From Methylotenera sp. (GTDB lineage Bacteria; Pseudomonadota; Gammaproteobacteria; Burkholderiales; Methylophilaceae), in NCBI GenBank assembly GCA_030682715.1, contig JAUXNQ010000031.1:35228-99227 (forward strand): a stretch of DNA of 64,000 nucleotides, read 5' to 3'. Below, in pieces: positions 17,126 to 27,993 of this stretch (the first letter of the stretch is position 1; each line of letters opens with the position of its first letter). A program made the translations under genes and the position numbers. The notes under the pieces are model-generated. The model saw nothing but the letters and a program-made list of their open reading frames with translations, did no database searches and was not told where the DNA came from.

Positions 17126-18849
17126 TGGTTATGCACGCACCTTTAGTGATTGTGAAGCTACCAGCATGGCGTCGTCGCCTATTGCTGGTGCTTGTGTTGC
17201 TAGGGTTTGCCGCTTTGTTGGGCCGAGGTGTGTATTTGCAAAGTTTTCATAAACGTTTTTTGCAAGAAAAAGGTGATGCGCGTTACAGCCGTACATTGGT
17301 GTTGCCTTCTCAGCGCGGAAAGATTACTGACCGTTATGGTGAGTTGTTGGCAATTAGCTCTCCAGTAGAGTCTGTGTGGGCTAATCCATCAGACGTGCAA
17401 ATTACTGCAAGCCAAACAAAGAAGCTGGCTGAGTTGCTGGGCTTAAAGAAAGAAACTGTTGATAAGAAGTTGACCAAGAGTGAACGTGAGTTTGTGTATT
17501 TAAAGCGCCGTGTTTCTCCAGAGTTGGCTGCTGAGATTATGCGCCTAGGGGTTTCTGGCGTGTATCTACAGCGTGAATATAAACGTTATTACCCTGCGGG
17601 TGATGTGACGGCACATTTGGTGGGCTTTACCGACATTGATGATAAAGGCCAGGAAGGTTTTGAGCTGGCGATGAATGATGCGTTGTCAGGCAAAAACGGT
17701 AGCCGTAAAGTGATTAAAGACCGTGCCGGTCGCATCATTGAGGATTTAGAGGCGGTTAAAGTGCCACAAGATGGCGCTGATGTCACTTTATCAATTGATC
17801 GCAGGATTCAGTATCTAGCACATCGTGAATTAACTAAAGCGGTTGATAAGTTTAAAGCAAATGCGGGTGCGGCGATTGTGTTGGACGCGAAGACAGGTGA
17901 AGTGCTGGCAATGGTGAATGTGCCTACATATAACCCAAATAACCCTGTGAATATTCAAGGTAAAACACGTAATCGTGCGATTACTGATATTTTTGAGCCA
18001 GGTTCAACCATGAAGACGGTGACGGCTGCTGCTGCACTAGAGTCTGGTAAATACAGACCAGAAACATTGATTCAAACTGCGCCGGGTTATATGAGCATTG
18101 GCTCTGCTACGATCCATGATGCGCACCCACATGGTGTGATGACCGTTTCAGAAGTGATTCAGAAATCCTCAAACGTTGGTGCTGTGAAAATGGCGCTATC
18201 GCTTGAACCCCAGTATTTATGGGGTGTGTTTAATTTAATCGGTTTTGGTGCAAAAACGCGTATAGGTTTTCCTGGTGAGGTATCTGGAAAATTGCGTGAT
18301 TACAAAACTTGGCGCCCCATTGAGCAGGCAACCATGTCTTATGGACATGGTATCAGTGTGACTTTGTTGCAAATGGCAAGGGCCTATACCGTGTTTGCAA
18401 ATGACGGTGAATTGAAGCCAGTTTCTTTATTGAAGCTAAAAGATGTGCCAGTGGGTACGCAGGTATTTAGCGCAAAAACTGCAAATGAAGTGAAAGATAT
18501 GTTGGAGTTGGTTGTTTTGCCAGGGGGCACAGCGCTTAGGGCGCAGGTATTGGGTTACCGTGTGGCTGGAAAAACTGGCACGACACATAAACTTGGTGAA
18601 CGTGGATATGAGCGGAATAAATATGTAGGCTCTTTCGTGGGAATGGCACCAGCATCTAACCCACGCTTGATTATGGCTGTGATGATAGACGACCCAAGTA
18701 GCGGAGAGTATTACGGTGGCACAGTAGCGGCGCCAGTATTTAGTGCTGTGATGGCAGATGCGCTACGTATGTTATCTGTGCCGCAGGATGCGCCCAATAA
18801 TAACGTGGTTATCCCAAGTAATGTTGAAGATGTAAAGGAAAGCATATGA
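17125..18849 (+). CDS. ftsI: Peptidoglycan D,D-transpeptidase FtsI (PBP3)
   Basis: FtsI cross-links septal peptidoglycan. This 574-residue protein has a short cytoplasmic N-terminus, one membrane helix (about 18-34), a pedestal region starting with RGKITDRYGELLA, and the transpeptidase domain. The three penicillin-binding motifs are all present: STMK (catalytic Ser294), SSN (348-350) and KTGT (483-486). It overlaps ftsL and murE at its two ends, as usual for the dcw cluster. Confidence 0.98.
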   Translation: MVMHAPLVIVKLPAWRRRLLLVLVLLGFAALLGRGVYLQSFHKRFLQEKGDARYSRTLVLPSQRGKITDRYGELLAISSPVESVWANPSDVQITASQTKKLAELLGLKKETVDKKLTKSEREFVYLKRRVSPELAAEIMRLGVSGVYLQREYKRYYPAGDVTAHLVGFTDIDDKGQEGFELAMNDALSGKNGSRKVIKDRAGRIIEDLEAVKVPQDGADVTLSIDRRIQYLAHRELTKAVDKFKANAGAAIVLDAKTGEVLAMVNVPTYNPNNPVNIQGKTRNRAITDIFEPGSTMKTVTAAAALESGKYRPETLIQTAPGYMSIGSATIHDAHPHGVMTVSEVIQKSSNVGAVKMALSLEPQYLWGVFNLIGFGAKTRIGFPGEVSGKLRDYKTWRPIEQATMSYGHGISVTLLQMARAYTVFANDGELKPVSLLKLKDVPVGTQVFSAKTANEVKDMLELVVLPGGTALRAQVLGYRVAGKTGTTHKLGERGYERNKYVGSFVGMAPASNPRLIMAVMIDDPSSGEYYGGTVAAPVFSAVMADALRMLSVPQDAPNNNVVIPSNVEDVKESI

Positions 18850-20327
18850 CCTTGCTCTCAACATTGGGTTTGAACTTTACTTCTATTACGGCTGATAGCC
18901 GCAAGGTGAGCGCTGGGTCGCTCTTTTTAGCTTATCCAGGTACCCATAGTGATGGCCGCCAATATATTGCACAGGCAATAGCGGCTGGTGCTAGTGCTGT
19001 GTTGTGGGAAAGTGCCGTGCTTTGGGAGAATCAGGACTTCGCTTGGGACCCAGCATTGAAGGTTGCGAACCTCGGTGTGAGTCAGCTGAAGAATCAAGTT
19101 GGTCAGATAGCCGCAGAATTTTATCAATACCCATCGCGTAAGTTAGGCATGGTTGGTGTGACTGGAACAAACGGTAAAACATCGGTTAGCCAATGGATTG
19201 CACAGGCCTTGTTAACGTTAGATAAAAAAACAGCTGTGATAGGCACAATAGGCAATGGTTTTATTGATACAGATGGTCAAGGGCTAACTGAAGCAAGTAA
19301 CACCACGCCAGATGCAATCTTATTGCAGGCAATGTTGGCTGATTATGCACAGCAAGGCGCTGAAAGCGTGGTGATGGAAGTTTCATCGCATGGCTTGGAT
19401 CAGGGCCGTGTTAACGGTGTTGAGTTTGATGTGGCAGTGTTTACCAATTTGACGCGCGACCATTTGGATTATCACGAGACGATGGATGCATATGCCAGTG
19501 CTAAGCAAAAGCTATTTTATTGGCCAAATTTGCGCATGGCTATTTTGAATATAGATGATCCATTTGGAAAGAAAGTGGCTGAGTCATTGCGTGGAAATGA
19601 TTTGCCATGCATGACTTATGGCTTAACAGAGGGTGATGTGCACGCGCGCGAGTTGGTGTTAAATCAGTATGGAATCACCATGAATGTAGTGACGCCACAA
19701 GGTGAGGCAGTGTTGGCTGCGCCAGTATTAGGACGGTTTAACGCTTATAACTTACTAGCAGTACTTTCAACGCTGTTGGCACGTCAAGTGCCATTAAATG
19801 ACGCTGTGGCCGCGATTGCGAAAATTAAATCAGTATCAGGACGTATGCAACAGTTTGGTGGTGGTGATAAGCCATTGGTTGTGGTGGATTACGCACATAC
19901 CCCTGACGCTTTAGAAAATGTATTGATGAGCTTGCGCGAGCAGACGCAAGGTAAGTTGATTTGTGTATTTGGTTGTGGCGGTAATCGTGATGCAGGTAAA
20001 CGGCCACTCATGGGCGCCATAGCAGAAAGATTGGCTGATCATGTGGTGGTAACCAGTGATAACCCACGTAGTGAGAACCCCACACTGATTATTGAGCAAA
20101 TTGTGAGTGGCATGACCGTGCGACCAAGTATTGTACCTGACCGTGCAATTGCAATTCAGCAGACAATTAAGTTTGCGAATAAAGGTGACATTGTGTTGGT
20201 GGCGGGTAAAGGACATGAAGATTATCAGGAAGTGGATGGTATAAAAATGCCTTTTAGTGATATTGCTACCGCCAAAGAAGCATTAGTCACTTGGTTACCT
20301 GATCAAGAAGTTGCGGTGAACAAATGA
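18846..20327 (+). CDS. murE: UDP-MurNAc-tripeptide synthetase MurE
   Basis: MurE adds meso-diaminopimelate to UDP-MurNAc-L-Ala-D-Glu. The ATP loop GTNGKT is at 107-112, and the DNPR motif at 405-408 (followed by SE) marks the enzyme type that selects meso-DAP rather than lysine. Length 493 is normal. Residues 50-61 are an in-frame duplicate (SAVLWE twice) in the N-terminal UDP-binding domain. Starts by ATGA overlap with ftsI and is overlapped by murF. Confidence 0.98.
   Translation: MTLLSTLGLNFTSITADSRKVSAGSLFLAYPGTHSDGRQYIAQAIAAGASAVLWESAVLWENQDFAWDPALKVANLGVSQLKNQVGQIAAEFYQYPSRKLGMVGVTGTNGKTSVSQWIAQALLTLDKKTAVIGTIGNGFIDTDGQGLTEASNTTPDAILLQAMLADYAQQGAESVVMEVSSHGLDQGRVNGVEFDVAVFTNLTRDHLDYHETMDAYASAKQKLFYWPNLRMAILNIDDPFGKKVAESLRGNDLPCMTYGLTEGDVHARELVLNQYGITMNVVTPQGEAVLAAPVLGRFNAYNLLAVLSTLLARQVPLNDAVAAIAKIKSVSGRMQQFGGGDKPLVVVDYAHTPDALENVLMSLREQTQGKLICVFGCGGNRDAGKRPLMGAIAERLADHVVVTSDNPRSENPTLIIEQIVSGMTVRPSIVPDRAIAIQQTIKFANKGDIVLVAGKGHEDYQEVDGIKMPFSDIATAKEALVTWLPDQEVAVNK
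18993..19028 (+). repeat. 18-bp degenerate tandem duplication inside murE
   Basis: Two 18-bp units (18993-19010 and 19011-19028) both encode SAVLWE. They differ only at three codon positions (GCT/GCC, TTG/CTT, GAA/GAG), all silent, so the peptide repeat has been kept while the DNA drifted. Confidence 0.85.
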
Positions 20328-21676
20328 TGAATTTGTCTGAAATTGCCAGCGTATTAAATGCGAAGCACGTAGGGGCTGACGAACAGTTTACTTCTGTGGG
20401 TAGTGATAGCCGCAATATTGTTGCAGGCCAGTTGTTTGTGGCGCTTAAAGGTGCGAACTTTGATGGAAACACTTTTGCACAAGAAGCTTTGAAACTAGGT
20501 GCCGCTGCGGTGTTGGTTTCTGATGAATCAGTACAAGCTGAACCGCGCTTAGTGGTTGCAGATACAAGGTTAGCATTAGGTGAGTTGGCCAAATACTGGC
20601 GTGGAAAGTTTAACGTTCCTGTTATTGCTATTACAGGCAGTAACGGCAAAACCACCACTAAGGAAATGCTAACCGCTATTTTGAGTATCGCCAGCCAAGG
20701 TCGAGAGTATGTACACGCGACCTATGGCAACTTGAATAACGATATTGGTTTGCCGCTGACTTTGCTCAAAATGAACCAAAGCCACCAATATGCTGTGCTG
20801 GAAATGGGCATGAACCATTTAGGTGAAATTGACTATTTAACGCATATTGCCAAACCCGATGTGGCGCTAATTAATAACGCGGGTATAGCGCATATTGGTG
20901 AGTTAGGCTCGCGTGACAATATCGCTAAGGCTAAGGGTGAGATTTTTGCAGGATTAACGCATGACGGTATCGCAGTCATCAATGCTGATAGTGACTATGC
21001 TGAGTATTGGATGTCACTAAATACGCAAAAAAAAGTGGTTACATTTGGCTTGAATAAAGAGGCGGATGTAAGTGCACACTATCAAGCATGTGATGGATTT
21101 AGCAGGATGACGCTGCTTACACCAGCAGGTGAGTTAAGTATTAAGTTGAATGTGCAGGGCGAACACAATATTAGCAATGCCTTAGCCGCAAGCGCAACGG
21201 CTTATGCCTTAGGTATTTCACTTGCAGATATTGGTCATGGCTTAGAGAGCTTTACAGGCGTGTATGGGCGCTTGGAGCGTAAAGCTGGTATCAATGGATC
21301 AATTGTGATTGATGACACTTATAACGCGAACCCTGACTCAATGAAAGCTGCGATCAATGTGCTTGCGAAACTCGCAGGAAAAAAAATATTGGTGTTAGGT
21401 GATATGGGTGAACTAGGCCCAGATGCGAAAAATATGCATGCAGAAATAGGCGCCTATGCCAAGGCTGCGGGCTTAGCAACACTATATTGCTTAGGCGATT
21501 TAAGTGTAGAGACTGTACGAAATTTCGGGCAAGGTGCCGAGCACTTTAGCTCATCGGAAGCTGTTGTTAAAACAGTGTTACCACAACTTGAGACGGGCAC
21601 TACCGTGTTGGTAAAAGGTTCGCGCTTTATGCAAATGGAGCGTGTGGTGAATTTGTTAGTAGAAAACAAGAAATAA
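20324..21676 (+). CDS. murF: UDP-MurNAc-tripeptide-D-Ala-D-Ala ligase MurF
   Basis: MurF adds D-Ala-D-Ala to complete the UDP-MurNAc-pentapeptide. The 450-residue Mur ligase has an N-terminal UDP-binding domain (SDSRNIVAGQLFVALKG), the ATP loop GSNGKTTT (105-112), the central YGNLNNDIGLPLTLL segment and the C-terminal domain with IDDTYNANPDSM. Start overlaps the murE stop (ATGA). mraY follows after a 19-bp gap with its own ribosome binding site. Confidence 0.98.
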   Translation: MMNLSEIASVLNAKHVGADEQFTSVGSDSRNIVAGQLFVALKGANFDGNTFAQEALKLGAAAVLVSDESVQAEPRLVVADTRLALGELAKYWRGKFNVPVIAITGSNGKTTTKEMLTAILSIASQGREYVHATYGNLNNDIGLPLTLLKMNQSHQYAVLEMGMNHLGEIDYLTHIAKPDVALINNAGIAHIGELGSRDNIAKAKGEIFAGLTHDGIAVINADSDYAEYWMSLNTQKKVVTFGLNKEADVSAHYQACDGFSRMTLLTPAGELSIKLNVQGEHNISNALAASATAYALGISLADIGHGLESFTGVYGRLERKAGINGSIVIDDTYNANPDSMKAAINVLAKLAGKKILVLGDMGELGPDAKNMHAEIGAYAKAAGLATLYCLGDLSVETVRNFGQGAEHFSSSEAVVKTVLPQLETGTTVLVKGSRFMQMERVVNLLVENKK

Positions 21677-21695
21677 GCGAATTGGGAGATAAATA

Positions 21696-22799
21696 ATGTT
21701 ACTTGAACTAGCGCAATGGTTAGCACAAGACATACGTGGATTTAATGTATTTAACTACATTACATTGCGTGCTGTGTTGGCAACGCTTACCGCTTTGATT
21801 ATTTCATTTGTAGTAGGGCCAACCTTAATACGTAAATTGACACACTATAAGGTCGGTCAGTCTGTGCGTGATGATGGACCACAAACACATTTGATTAAAG
21901 CGGGCACACCAACCATGGGCGGTGCTTTAATCTTAGTGGCTATTGCGATCTCAACCTTATTATGGGCCGACTTAAGCAATCGATTTATTTGGGTGGTGCT
22001 ATTTACGACACTTGGTTTTGGCATTATTGGTTGGGTGGATGACTGGCGCAAGGTCGTACATCGCGACCCTAAAGGGTTGTCTGCTAAGGAGAAGTATTTT
22101 TGGCAGTCAGTGGTTGGCTTAAGCGTTGCAGTATTTTTACAACAGACGGCAGTTACACCCGCTGAAACGACATTGCTGATTCCATTTTTCAAAAATCTGG
22201 TGCTACCACTTAGTGGATTTGCATTTATTGTGCTGACCTATTTGGTCGTGGTTGGCAGCAGTAATGCAGTGAATTTAACCGATGGTTTGGATGGTTTGGC
22301 CATTATGCCAACTGTGATGGTTGCAGGTGCGTTGGCAATTTTTGCTTATGTAACTGGTCACTTATATTTCTCAAAATACCTGAGTATTCCTTATGTGCCA
22401 GGCGCTGGCGAATTAACGGTATTCTGTGCTGCCATGGTGGGTGCAGGTTTAGGTTTTCTTTGGTTTAACGCTTATCCAGCAGAAGTGTTTATGGGTGATG
22501 TAGGTGCGTTAGCATTAGGGGCAGCTTTAGGAATTGTGGCTGTTGTGGTTCGTCAGGAAATCATCTTGTTCATCATGGGTGGTGTTTTCGTGATGGAGAC
22601 ATTATCGGTGGCGGCGCAAGTGACTTATTTTAAATATACCAAGTATAAAACTGGCATGGGTAAGCGCATATTTTTAATGGCGCCACTGCATCATCATTAT
22701 GAGGAAAAAGGTTGGAAAGAGACACAGGTGGTCGTGCGTTTTTGGATTATCAGCATGATGTTGGTATTAATTGGTCTTGCAAGTCTGAAAATTAGGTAA
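21696..22799 (+). CDS. mraY: Phospho-MurNAc-pentapeptide transferase MraY
   Basis: MraY transfers phospho-MurNAc-pentapeptide to undecaprenyl phosphate, making lipid I at the inner membrane. The 367-residue protein has about ten membrane helices and the conserved cytosolic motifs: TPTMGGALI near residue 70, WVDDWRKV (catalytic Asp pair), [22 protein letters not shown] and the histidine motif [17 protein letters not shown] lies before the ATG. murD begins 3 bp after its stop. Confidence 0.98.
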   Translation: MLLELAQWLAQDIRGFNVFNYITLRAVLATLTALIISFVVGPTLIRKLTHYKVGQSVRDDGPQTHLIKAGTPTMGGALILVAIAISTLLWADLSNRFIWVVLFTTLGFGIIGWVDDWRKVVHRDPKGLSAKEKYFWQSVVGLSVAVFLQQTAVTPAETTLLIPFFKNLVLPLSGFAFIVLTYLVVVGSSNAVNLTDGLDGLAIMPTVMVAGALAIFAYVTGHLYFSKYLSIPYVPGAGELTVFCAAMVGAGLGFLWFNAYPAEVFMGDVGALALGAALGIVAVVVRQEIILFIMGGVFVMETLSVAAQVTYFKYTKYKTGMGKRIFLMAPLHHHYEEKGWKETQVVVRFWIISMMLVLIGLASLKIR

Positions 22800-22802
22800 T
22801 TA

Positions 22803-24173
22803 GTGAACTTAAACATGCAAATCGCGTTAAAAGACAAAAGTGTATTAGTGCTTGGCCTTGGGGATACTGGGCTATCAGCATTGCGCTGGCTGCATAGCCA
22901 AGGCGCACGTTTGTCTGTCGCCGATACGCGTGAAGTGCCGCCTGGTGTTGACACATTAAAAGCAGAGCTGCCAGAAACGTTGGTTTATACAGGTGCGTTA
23001 AAAGCCGACATTTTTGACGCTATTGATCTAGTGGTCATTAGCCCTGGTGTGGCACTGAGTGAGCCTGAAATTCAGGCCGCGATTCATCGTGGTGTGGCAG
23101 TAGTGGGTGATGTTGAGCTTTTTGCGCAATACCGTCCAACAAGTGCTAAGTTAATTGCGATTACAGGCGCAAACGGCAAAACCACAGTGACCACCTTGGT
23201 TGGTGAAATGTGCAAGGCTGCTGGTTTAAAGACTATTGTCGCTGGCAACATTGGTTTGCCAGTACTTGATACCTTAAGTATGGAAGCACCAGATGTTTAC
23301 GTGCTGGAGCTTTCAAGCTTTCAGTTAGAAACAACCAATAGCCTGTTAGCAGATGCAGCCACCATGTTGAATTTATCTGAAGACCACATGGATAGATACG
23401 ACAGCATGCAAAGCTATGCCGTGGCTAAAGCACATATTTTTTACCAAGCAAAATTGCAGGTATTAAATCGTGATGACGCATGGAGCATGATGATGTCACG
23501 CGCCAAGTTGGCGCAGGTGACGTTCGGCTTGGATGCAGCAGAAAATGAACACGGCTATGGCATTAACCAGATAGATGGTGAAGCTTGGCTAAGTTACGGC
23601 ACGCAAGACCTGATAAACGTAAGCGATTTAAAGATTGCTGGTTTGCATAATGCAAGTAATGCGTTGGCTGCCATTGCACTTTGCCGCGGGATTGGCTTGG
23701 ATTTTGCGCCAATTATTCAGACTTTATATAACTTTAAAGGCTTACCGCACCGTGTGGAATGGGTTGCGAATATAGATGATGTTGATTATTACGATGACTC
23801 AAAAGGTACCAACGTAGGAGCAACTTGCGCTGCGTTATCTGGCTTGTCACAAAAGGTAGTGTTGATTGCAGGTGGCGATGGTAAGGGGCAAGATTTCTCG
23901 CCACTTAAAGAAGCAGTGAGTGCTAACGCACGTGCGGTGGTGTTGATTGGCCGGGATGCACCGTTAATCGATGCTGAGTTGTTATCAACTAATGTGCCGT
24001 TGTACCACGCGGCAGATATGCCAGAGGCTGTGACGATTGCTAAGAAAATGGCACAAACGGGTGATGCGGTACTGTTATCTCCCGCTTGCGCCAGTTTTGA
24101 TATGTTTAAAAACTATGTGCATCGTGCAGAAGTTTTTGTTGCGGCAGTGAAGCGTATGGAGCAAGCCGCATGA
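22803..24173 (+). CDS. murD: UDP-MurNAc-L-Ala-D-Glu ligase MurD
   Basis: MurD adds D-glutamate to UDP-MurNAc-L-Ala. The 456-residue protein starts with a dinucleotide-like fold ([17 protein letters not shown]), carries the ATP loop GANGKTT (122-128), and shows [13 protein letters not shown] and [13 protein letters not shown] in the later domains. The GTG at 22803 has an AGGT just upstream and is preferred; an ATG at 22815 is possible. ftsW begins by ATGA overlap. Confidence 0.97.
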   Translation: MNLNMQIALKDKSVLVLGLGDTGLSALRWLHSQGARLSVADTREVPPGVDTLKAELPETLVYTGALKADIFDAIDLVVISPGVALSEPEIQAAIHRGVAVVGDVELFAQYRPTSAKLIAITGANGKTTVTTLVGEMCKAAGLKTIVAGNIGLPVLDTLSMEAPDVYVLELSSFQLETTNSLLADAATMLNLSEDHMDRYDSMQSYAVAKAHIFYQAKLQVLNRDDAWSMMMSRAKLAQVTFGLDAAENEHGYGINQIDGEAWLSYGTQDLINVSDLKIAGLHNASNALAAIALCRGIGLDFAPIIQTLYNFKGLPHRVEWVANIDDVDYYDDSKGTNVGATCAALSGLSQKVVLIAGGDGKGQDFSPLKEAVSANARAVVLIGRDAPLIDAELLSTNVPLYHAADMPEAVTIAKKMAQTGDAVLLSPACASFDMFKNYVHRAEVFVAAVKRMEQAA

Positions 24174-25333
24174 TTACCACTATGCTGAATCGTGATCGTA
24201 TCAACTCACCTAGTTATGATCAAAGTTTGCTATGGGTGACCTTGATTTTGCTAGGCATTGGTTTAGTGATGGTGTATTCAGCATCGATTGCGATTGCAGA
24301 GTCAGACAAGGTGCTTGGGTATAACAGTAGTTATTACTTAGTGCGCCAAACGATATTCTTGATAGTGAGTTTAACGGTTGGGTTTATTGCATTTAACGTA
24401 CCGATGGCGTGGTGGCAAAAAATGGCACCTTACTTATTTTTGTTGGGTTTAGCATTGTTGGTATTAGTGTTAATACCAGGCGTCGGCAAGGTGGTTGGTG
24501 GTAGTCGCCGTTGGTTGTCATTGTTTGTGATTAACTTACAGCCCTCTGAATTTATGAAGCTATTTGCCGCCATGTACGTGGCAGATTACACCGTGCGTAA
24601 AGCGGCGGTGATGGATAGCTTCACCAAAGGCTTTATGCCGATGCTATTTGTGATGTTGCTTGTTGGTGGCCTGTTATTAAATGAGCCTGATTTTGGTGCG
24701 TTTGCTGTGATTGCTGCGATATCAATCTCTATTTTGTGGCTAGGCGGCATTAACGCAAGAATTTTTGGTGGTTTGATTGTTTTGCTAGTAGTTGGCTTTG
24801 TGTTCCTGATTTGGAGTTCACCATACCGCTTAGAGCGCGTGATTGGGTTTATGGACCCATGGGCAGATCCGTATGGTAAAGGATACCAACTATCACATGC
24901 ATTAATCGCCTTTGGTCGCGGTGAGTGGTTTGGGGTGGGCTTAGGTGCCAGTGTGGAGAAGTTACTTTATCTGCCAGAAGCACATACAGATTTTTTATTA
25001 GCTGTAATTGCTGAAGAGCTAGGCTTTATTGGTGTGCTAACCGTGATTGGCTTGTTTGTATGGATATTAATGCGTGCGTTTGGGATTGCTAAAGAAGCGA
25101 TTGAAAATGAACGCTACTTCTCAGCTTTGTTGGCGCAGGGTTTAGGGGTCTGGATTGGTGTGCAAAGCATTATCAATATGGGTGTAAACATGGGGCTGTT
25201 GCCAACCAAAGGCTTAACGCTACCATTAATGTCGTTTGGCGGTAGTGGTATTTTGGCTAACTGCGTTGCAATTGCCATATTGCTACGTATTGATTTTGAA
25301 AACAGGCGCTTACAAAAAGGACTACCTGCGTAA
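24170..25333 (+). CDS. ftsW: Septal peptidoglycan polymerase FtsW (SEDS)
   Basis: FtsW polymerises septal glycan strands from lipid II together with FtsI. The 387-residue protein has about ten membrane helices and the SEDS signatures: GLVMVYSAS near the start, [27 protein letters not shown] (with the catalytic Asp), [18 protein letters not shown] and the end [13 protein letters not shown]. Overlaps murD at the start. A 126-bp gap with a possible leader peptide separates it from murG. Confidence 0.98.
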   Translation: MITTMLNRDRINSPSYDQSLLWVTLILLGIGLVMVYSASIAIAESDKVLGYNSSYYLVRQTIFLIVSLTVGFIAFNVPMAWWQKMAPYLFLLGLALLVLVLIPGVGKVVGGSRRWLSLFVINLQPSEFMKLFAAMYVADYTVRKAAVMDSFTKGFMPMLFVMLLVGGLLLNEPDFGAFAVIAAISISILWLGGINARIFGGLIVLLVVGFVFLIWSSPYRLERVIGFMDPWADPYGKGYQLSHALIAFGRGEWFGVGLGASVEKLLYLPEAHTDFLLAVIAEELGFIGVLTVIGLFVWILMRAFGIAKEAIENERYFSALLAQGLGVWIGVQSIINMGVNMGLLPTKGLTLPLMSFGGSGILANCVAIAILLRIDFENRRLQKGLPA

Positions 25334-25467
25334 TGTTTCAATTATCTAATAAATTAATTTTGCTCATCGTTACGCATGTTTCAGCGCAGGCTAACTCGCG
25401 TAGCGACGTTAAGCACAGCGGCCGTAGCCAAAACCGTCGACTTAAAAAGGGCTGCCAGCATGAGTAA
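25333..25467 (+). CDS. Possible 44-codon leader peptide between ftsW and murG
   Basis: An ATG overlaps the ftsW stop (TAATG at 25331-25335) and opens a 44-codon frame whose TAA (25465-25467) lies just past the murG ATG at 25460. It has a hydrophobic start ([20 protein letters not shown]) and a basic end. This geometry would couple ftsW and murG translation. There is no known family, and it may be chance. Confidence 0.35.
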   Translation: MFQLSNKLILLIVTHVSAQANSRSDVKHSGRSQNRRLKKGCQHE

Positions 25468-26551
25468 GGCGACAACTAAAACTTTGATGGTGATGGCGGG
25501 CGGCACTGGCGGCCACGTCTACCCTGCGATGGCAGTAGCGGATACTTTGAAAAATGAAGGCTGGAATATCGTTTGGCTGTGCACGCAAGGCGGTATGGAA
25601 AACAAACTGATTGCGGACAAAACTTACGATAAAGCCATGATTACCATGCAAGGTGTGCGTGGTAATGGCCTGTTAGGTTGGTTGTTATTGCCAGTGAAGT
25701 TGCTAAAAGCATTTAGCCAGAGCCTGAAAGCATTAAATCAGTATCAGCCAGACGTCGTGTTAGGCATGGGTGGTTTTGCGGCATTTCCTGGTGGATTGAT
25801 GGCGAAATTGCAAGGTCGGCCATTGGTGATACATGAGCAGAACTCAGTAGCTGGTTTAACGAATAAAGTCTTGGCAAAAGTGGCTACACGGATTTTAGCT
25901 GCATTTCCTTCAGCATTTGGAGACAAAGCTTTGCTAGTGGGTAATCCAGTGCGTGCGGATATCTCTGCGATTGCAGCACCAGCGCAACGCTTTGCAAACA
26001 GAAGTGATGCCCTTAGGTTGTTGATTGTGGGCGGTAGCTTAGGGGCGCAAGCGTTGAATGAGGTGATTCCGCAAGCATTGGCACAAATGCCAGCGGACCA
26101 ACGTCCGCAAGTAGTACACCAAGCAGGCGTGAAGCATATTGAAATATTACAAAAAAATTATAAGCAAGCTGATGTAGAGGTAGATGCCCGAGCATATATC
26201 GACAATATGGCAGCCATGTATGCATGGGCAGATTTTGTAATTTGTCGCTCAGGCGCGTTAACCGTGGCTGAGGTTTCAACTGCAGGGTTGGGCTCATTGA
26301 TGGTGCCTTTCCCGTTTGCGGTAGACGACCACCAAACAGGTAACGCCCAATACTTAGCAGATGCAGGCGCCACGATATTGGTGCAACAAAAAGAATTGAG
26401 TGTAGAGAAGTTGACGAAGCTATTAAAAGAACTGAATCGTGAAAAATGCCTAGAAATGGCTGAGAAAGCACGTGCATTAGGCAAACCAGAAGCCACCGCC
26501 GATGTTGCAAAGATTTGCGTACAAATGGCAGCGCTAGGAGGTGCGAAATGA
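25460..26551 (+). CDS. murG: UDP-GlcNAc:lipid I GlcNAc transferase MurG
   Basis: MurG makes lipid II by adding GlcNAc to lipid I on the cytosolic face of the membrane. From the ATG at 25460, which has AAGGG upstream, the protein is 363 residues, the family norm; a frame extending to 25376 adds residues unlike the family. The glycine loop GGTGGH is at 14-19, with [22 protein letters not shown] and the C-terminal RSGALTVAE and [14 protein letters not shown] donor-site segments. murC overlaps its stop. Confidence 0.97.
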   Translation: MSKATTKTLMVMAGGTGGHVYPAMAVADTLKNEGWNIVWLCTQGGMENKLIADKTYDKAMITMQGVRGNGLLGWLLLPVKLLKAFSQSLKALNQYQPDVVLGMGGFAAFPGGLMAKLQGRPLVIHEQNSVAGLTNKVLAKVATRILAAFPSAFGDKALLVGNPVRADISAIAAPAQRFANRSDALRLLIVGGSLGAQALNEVIPQALAQMPADQRPQVVHQAGVKHIEILQKNYKQADVEVDARAYIDNMAAMYAWADFVICRSGALTVAEVSTAGLGSLMVPFPFAVDDHQTGNAQYLADAGATILVQQKELSVEKLTKLLKELNREKCLEMAEKARALGKPEATADVAKICVQMAALGGAK

Positions 26552-27993
26552 AACATAAAGTAAAGAATATCCATTTTGTTGGGATAGGCGGCTCAGGGAT
26601 GAGCGGTATTGCTGAAGTTTTAATCAATTTAGACTTCAACGTCAGTGGTTCAGATTTGGCCTCTAATGCAACAACCAAACGCTTGGTTGCCTTTGGTGCA
26701 ACGGTGTATCAAGGCCATGAAGCAGAAAACGTGAAAGAAGCCGATGTAGTTGTGGTGTCATCTGCGGTAAATGAAGCCAACCCTGAGGTGATAGCCGCGC
26801 GCGAGAAAAAGATTCCAGTCGTGCCACGTGCGCTCATGCTTGCGGAACTTATGCGTTTTAAACAAGGCATTGCTGTGGCTGGTACGCATGGCAAAACGAC
26901 TACGACTAGCTTAATTGCAAGTATCTTGGCAGAGGCGGGTATGGACCCAACATTTGTAATTGGCGGCAAGCTAGAAGCTGCCAATGCAAATGCTAAGTTG
27001 GGTACTGGTGAGTATATTGTGGCTGAGGCAGATGAGTCCGACGCTTCATTTTTACACTTAACACCAGTGATGGCTGTGGTCACCAATATTGATCAAGACC
27101 ACATGGACACTTATGAACACAGCTTTGAAAAACTCAAAAGTGCGTTTGTCGAGTTTTTACAGCAACTACCGTTTTGGGGTATGGCTGTGGTGTGTGTGGA
27201 TGATGCCAACATTCGTGAGATATTGCCCCGCGTGACTAAGCCAGTGATGACCTATGGCTTGAGTGAAGACGCGCGCATCCGTGCTAAAAATGTGCGCGCC
27301 GATGATGGCAAGATGCACTTCACCGTGCAACGTATTAACGGCGTGACGACTGAGTTTGATGTGACCTTGAATTTACCAGGTAATCACTATGTATTAAACG
27401 CGTTGGCCGCGATTGCCATTGCCAGCGAATTGAATGTGCCCGATGCTGCCATTATTAAAGCCCTAAAAGAATTTAAAGGTGTGGGTAGACGTTTCGAACG
27501 TTATGGTGAAGTGCCAGCAATGCCACGTAATGAAGCTAGCCATGGCACGTTTACGCTAATAGATGATTATGGACACCACCCAGTAGAAATGCAGGCCGTG
27601 ATAGCGGCTGCGCGCGGTGCGTTCCCAAACAGGCGTTTGGTGATGGCATTTCAGCCACACCGCTATACACGTACCAGAGATTGCTTTGAAGACTTTGTAA
27701 AAGTGCTGTCTAGCGCTGATGTTGTGTTGCTAACAGAAGTGTATTCAGCGGGTGAAGCACCGATTGTTGCGGCTGATACGCGTTCGCTGATACGCGCGAT
27801 TCGTGTTGCTGGCAAGGTAGAGCCTATGTTTGTAGAAACGACAGATGAATTGCCTCAGGTAATTTTAGACGTCGCACGTGCTGATGATGTGGTAATTGTG
27901 ATGGGTGCGGGTTCAATAGGGCAGGTTGCATTAAAAACTAAAGAGTTGCAGTTGAGTAATGCATCGCTATCAAAAGGAATGGCTGCTGCATGA
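26548..27993 (+). CDS. murC: UDP-MurNAc-L-alanine ligase MurC
   Basis: MurC adds the first amino acid, L-alanine, to UDP-MurNAc. I start it at the ATG at 26548, with AGGAGG upstream and an ATGA overlap with murG, giving 481 residues. The N-terminus [20 protein letters not shown] is the usual nucleotide-binding start, and the ATP loop GTHGKTTT is at 112-119. The [11 protein letters not shown] and [10 protein letters not shown] segments of the third domain are present. murB begins by ATGA overlap. Confidence 0.98.
   Translation: MKHKVKNIHFVGIGGSGMSGIAEVLINLDFNVSGSDLASNATTKRLVAFGATVYQGHEAENVKEADVVVVSSAVNEANPEVIAAREKKIPVVPRALMLAELMRFKQGIAVAGTHGKTTTTSLIASILAEAGMDPTFVIGGKLEAANANAKLGTGEYIVAEADESDASFLHLTPVMAVVTNIDQDHMDTYEHSFEKLKSAFVEFLQQLPFWGMAVVCVDDANIREILPRVTKPVMTYGLSEDARIRAKNVRADDGKMHFTVQRINGVTTEFDVTLNLPGNHYVLNALAAIAIASELNVPDAAIIKALKEFKGVGRRFERYGEVPAMPRNEASHGTFTLIDDYGHHPVEMQAVIAAARGAFPNRRLVMAFQPHRYTRTRDCFEDFVKVLSSADVVLLTEVYSAGEAPIVAADTRSLIRAIRVAGKVEPMFVETTDELPQVILDVARADDVVIVMGAGSIGQVALKTKELQLSNASLSKGMAAA

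Noticed and set aside
26013..26678. Long open frame (221 codons) antisense to murG and murC
   Set aside because: Shadow of two certain genes; no ribosome binding site and no recognisable domain.
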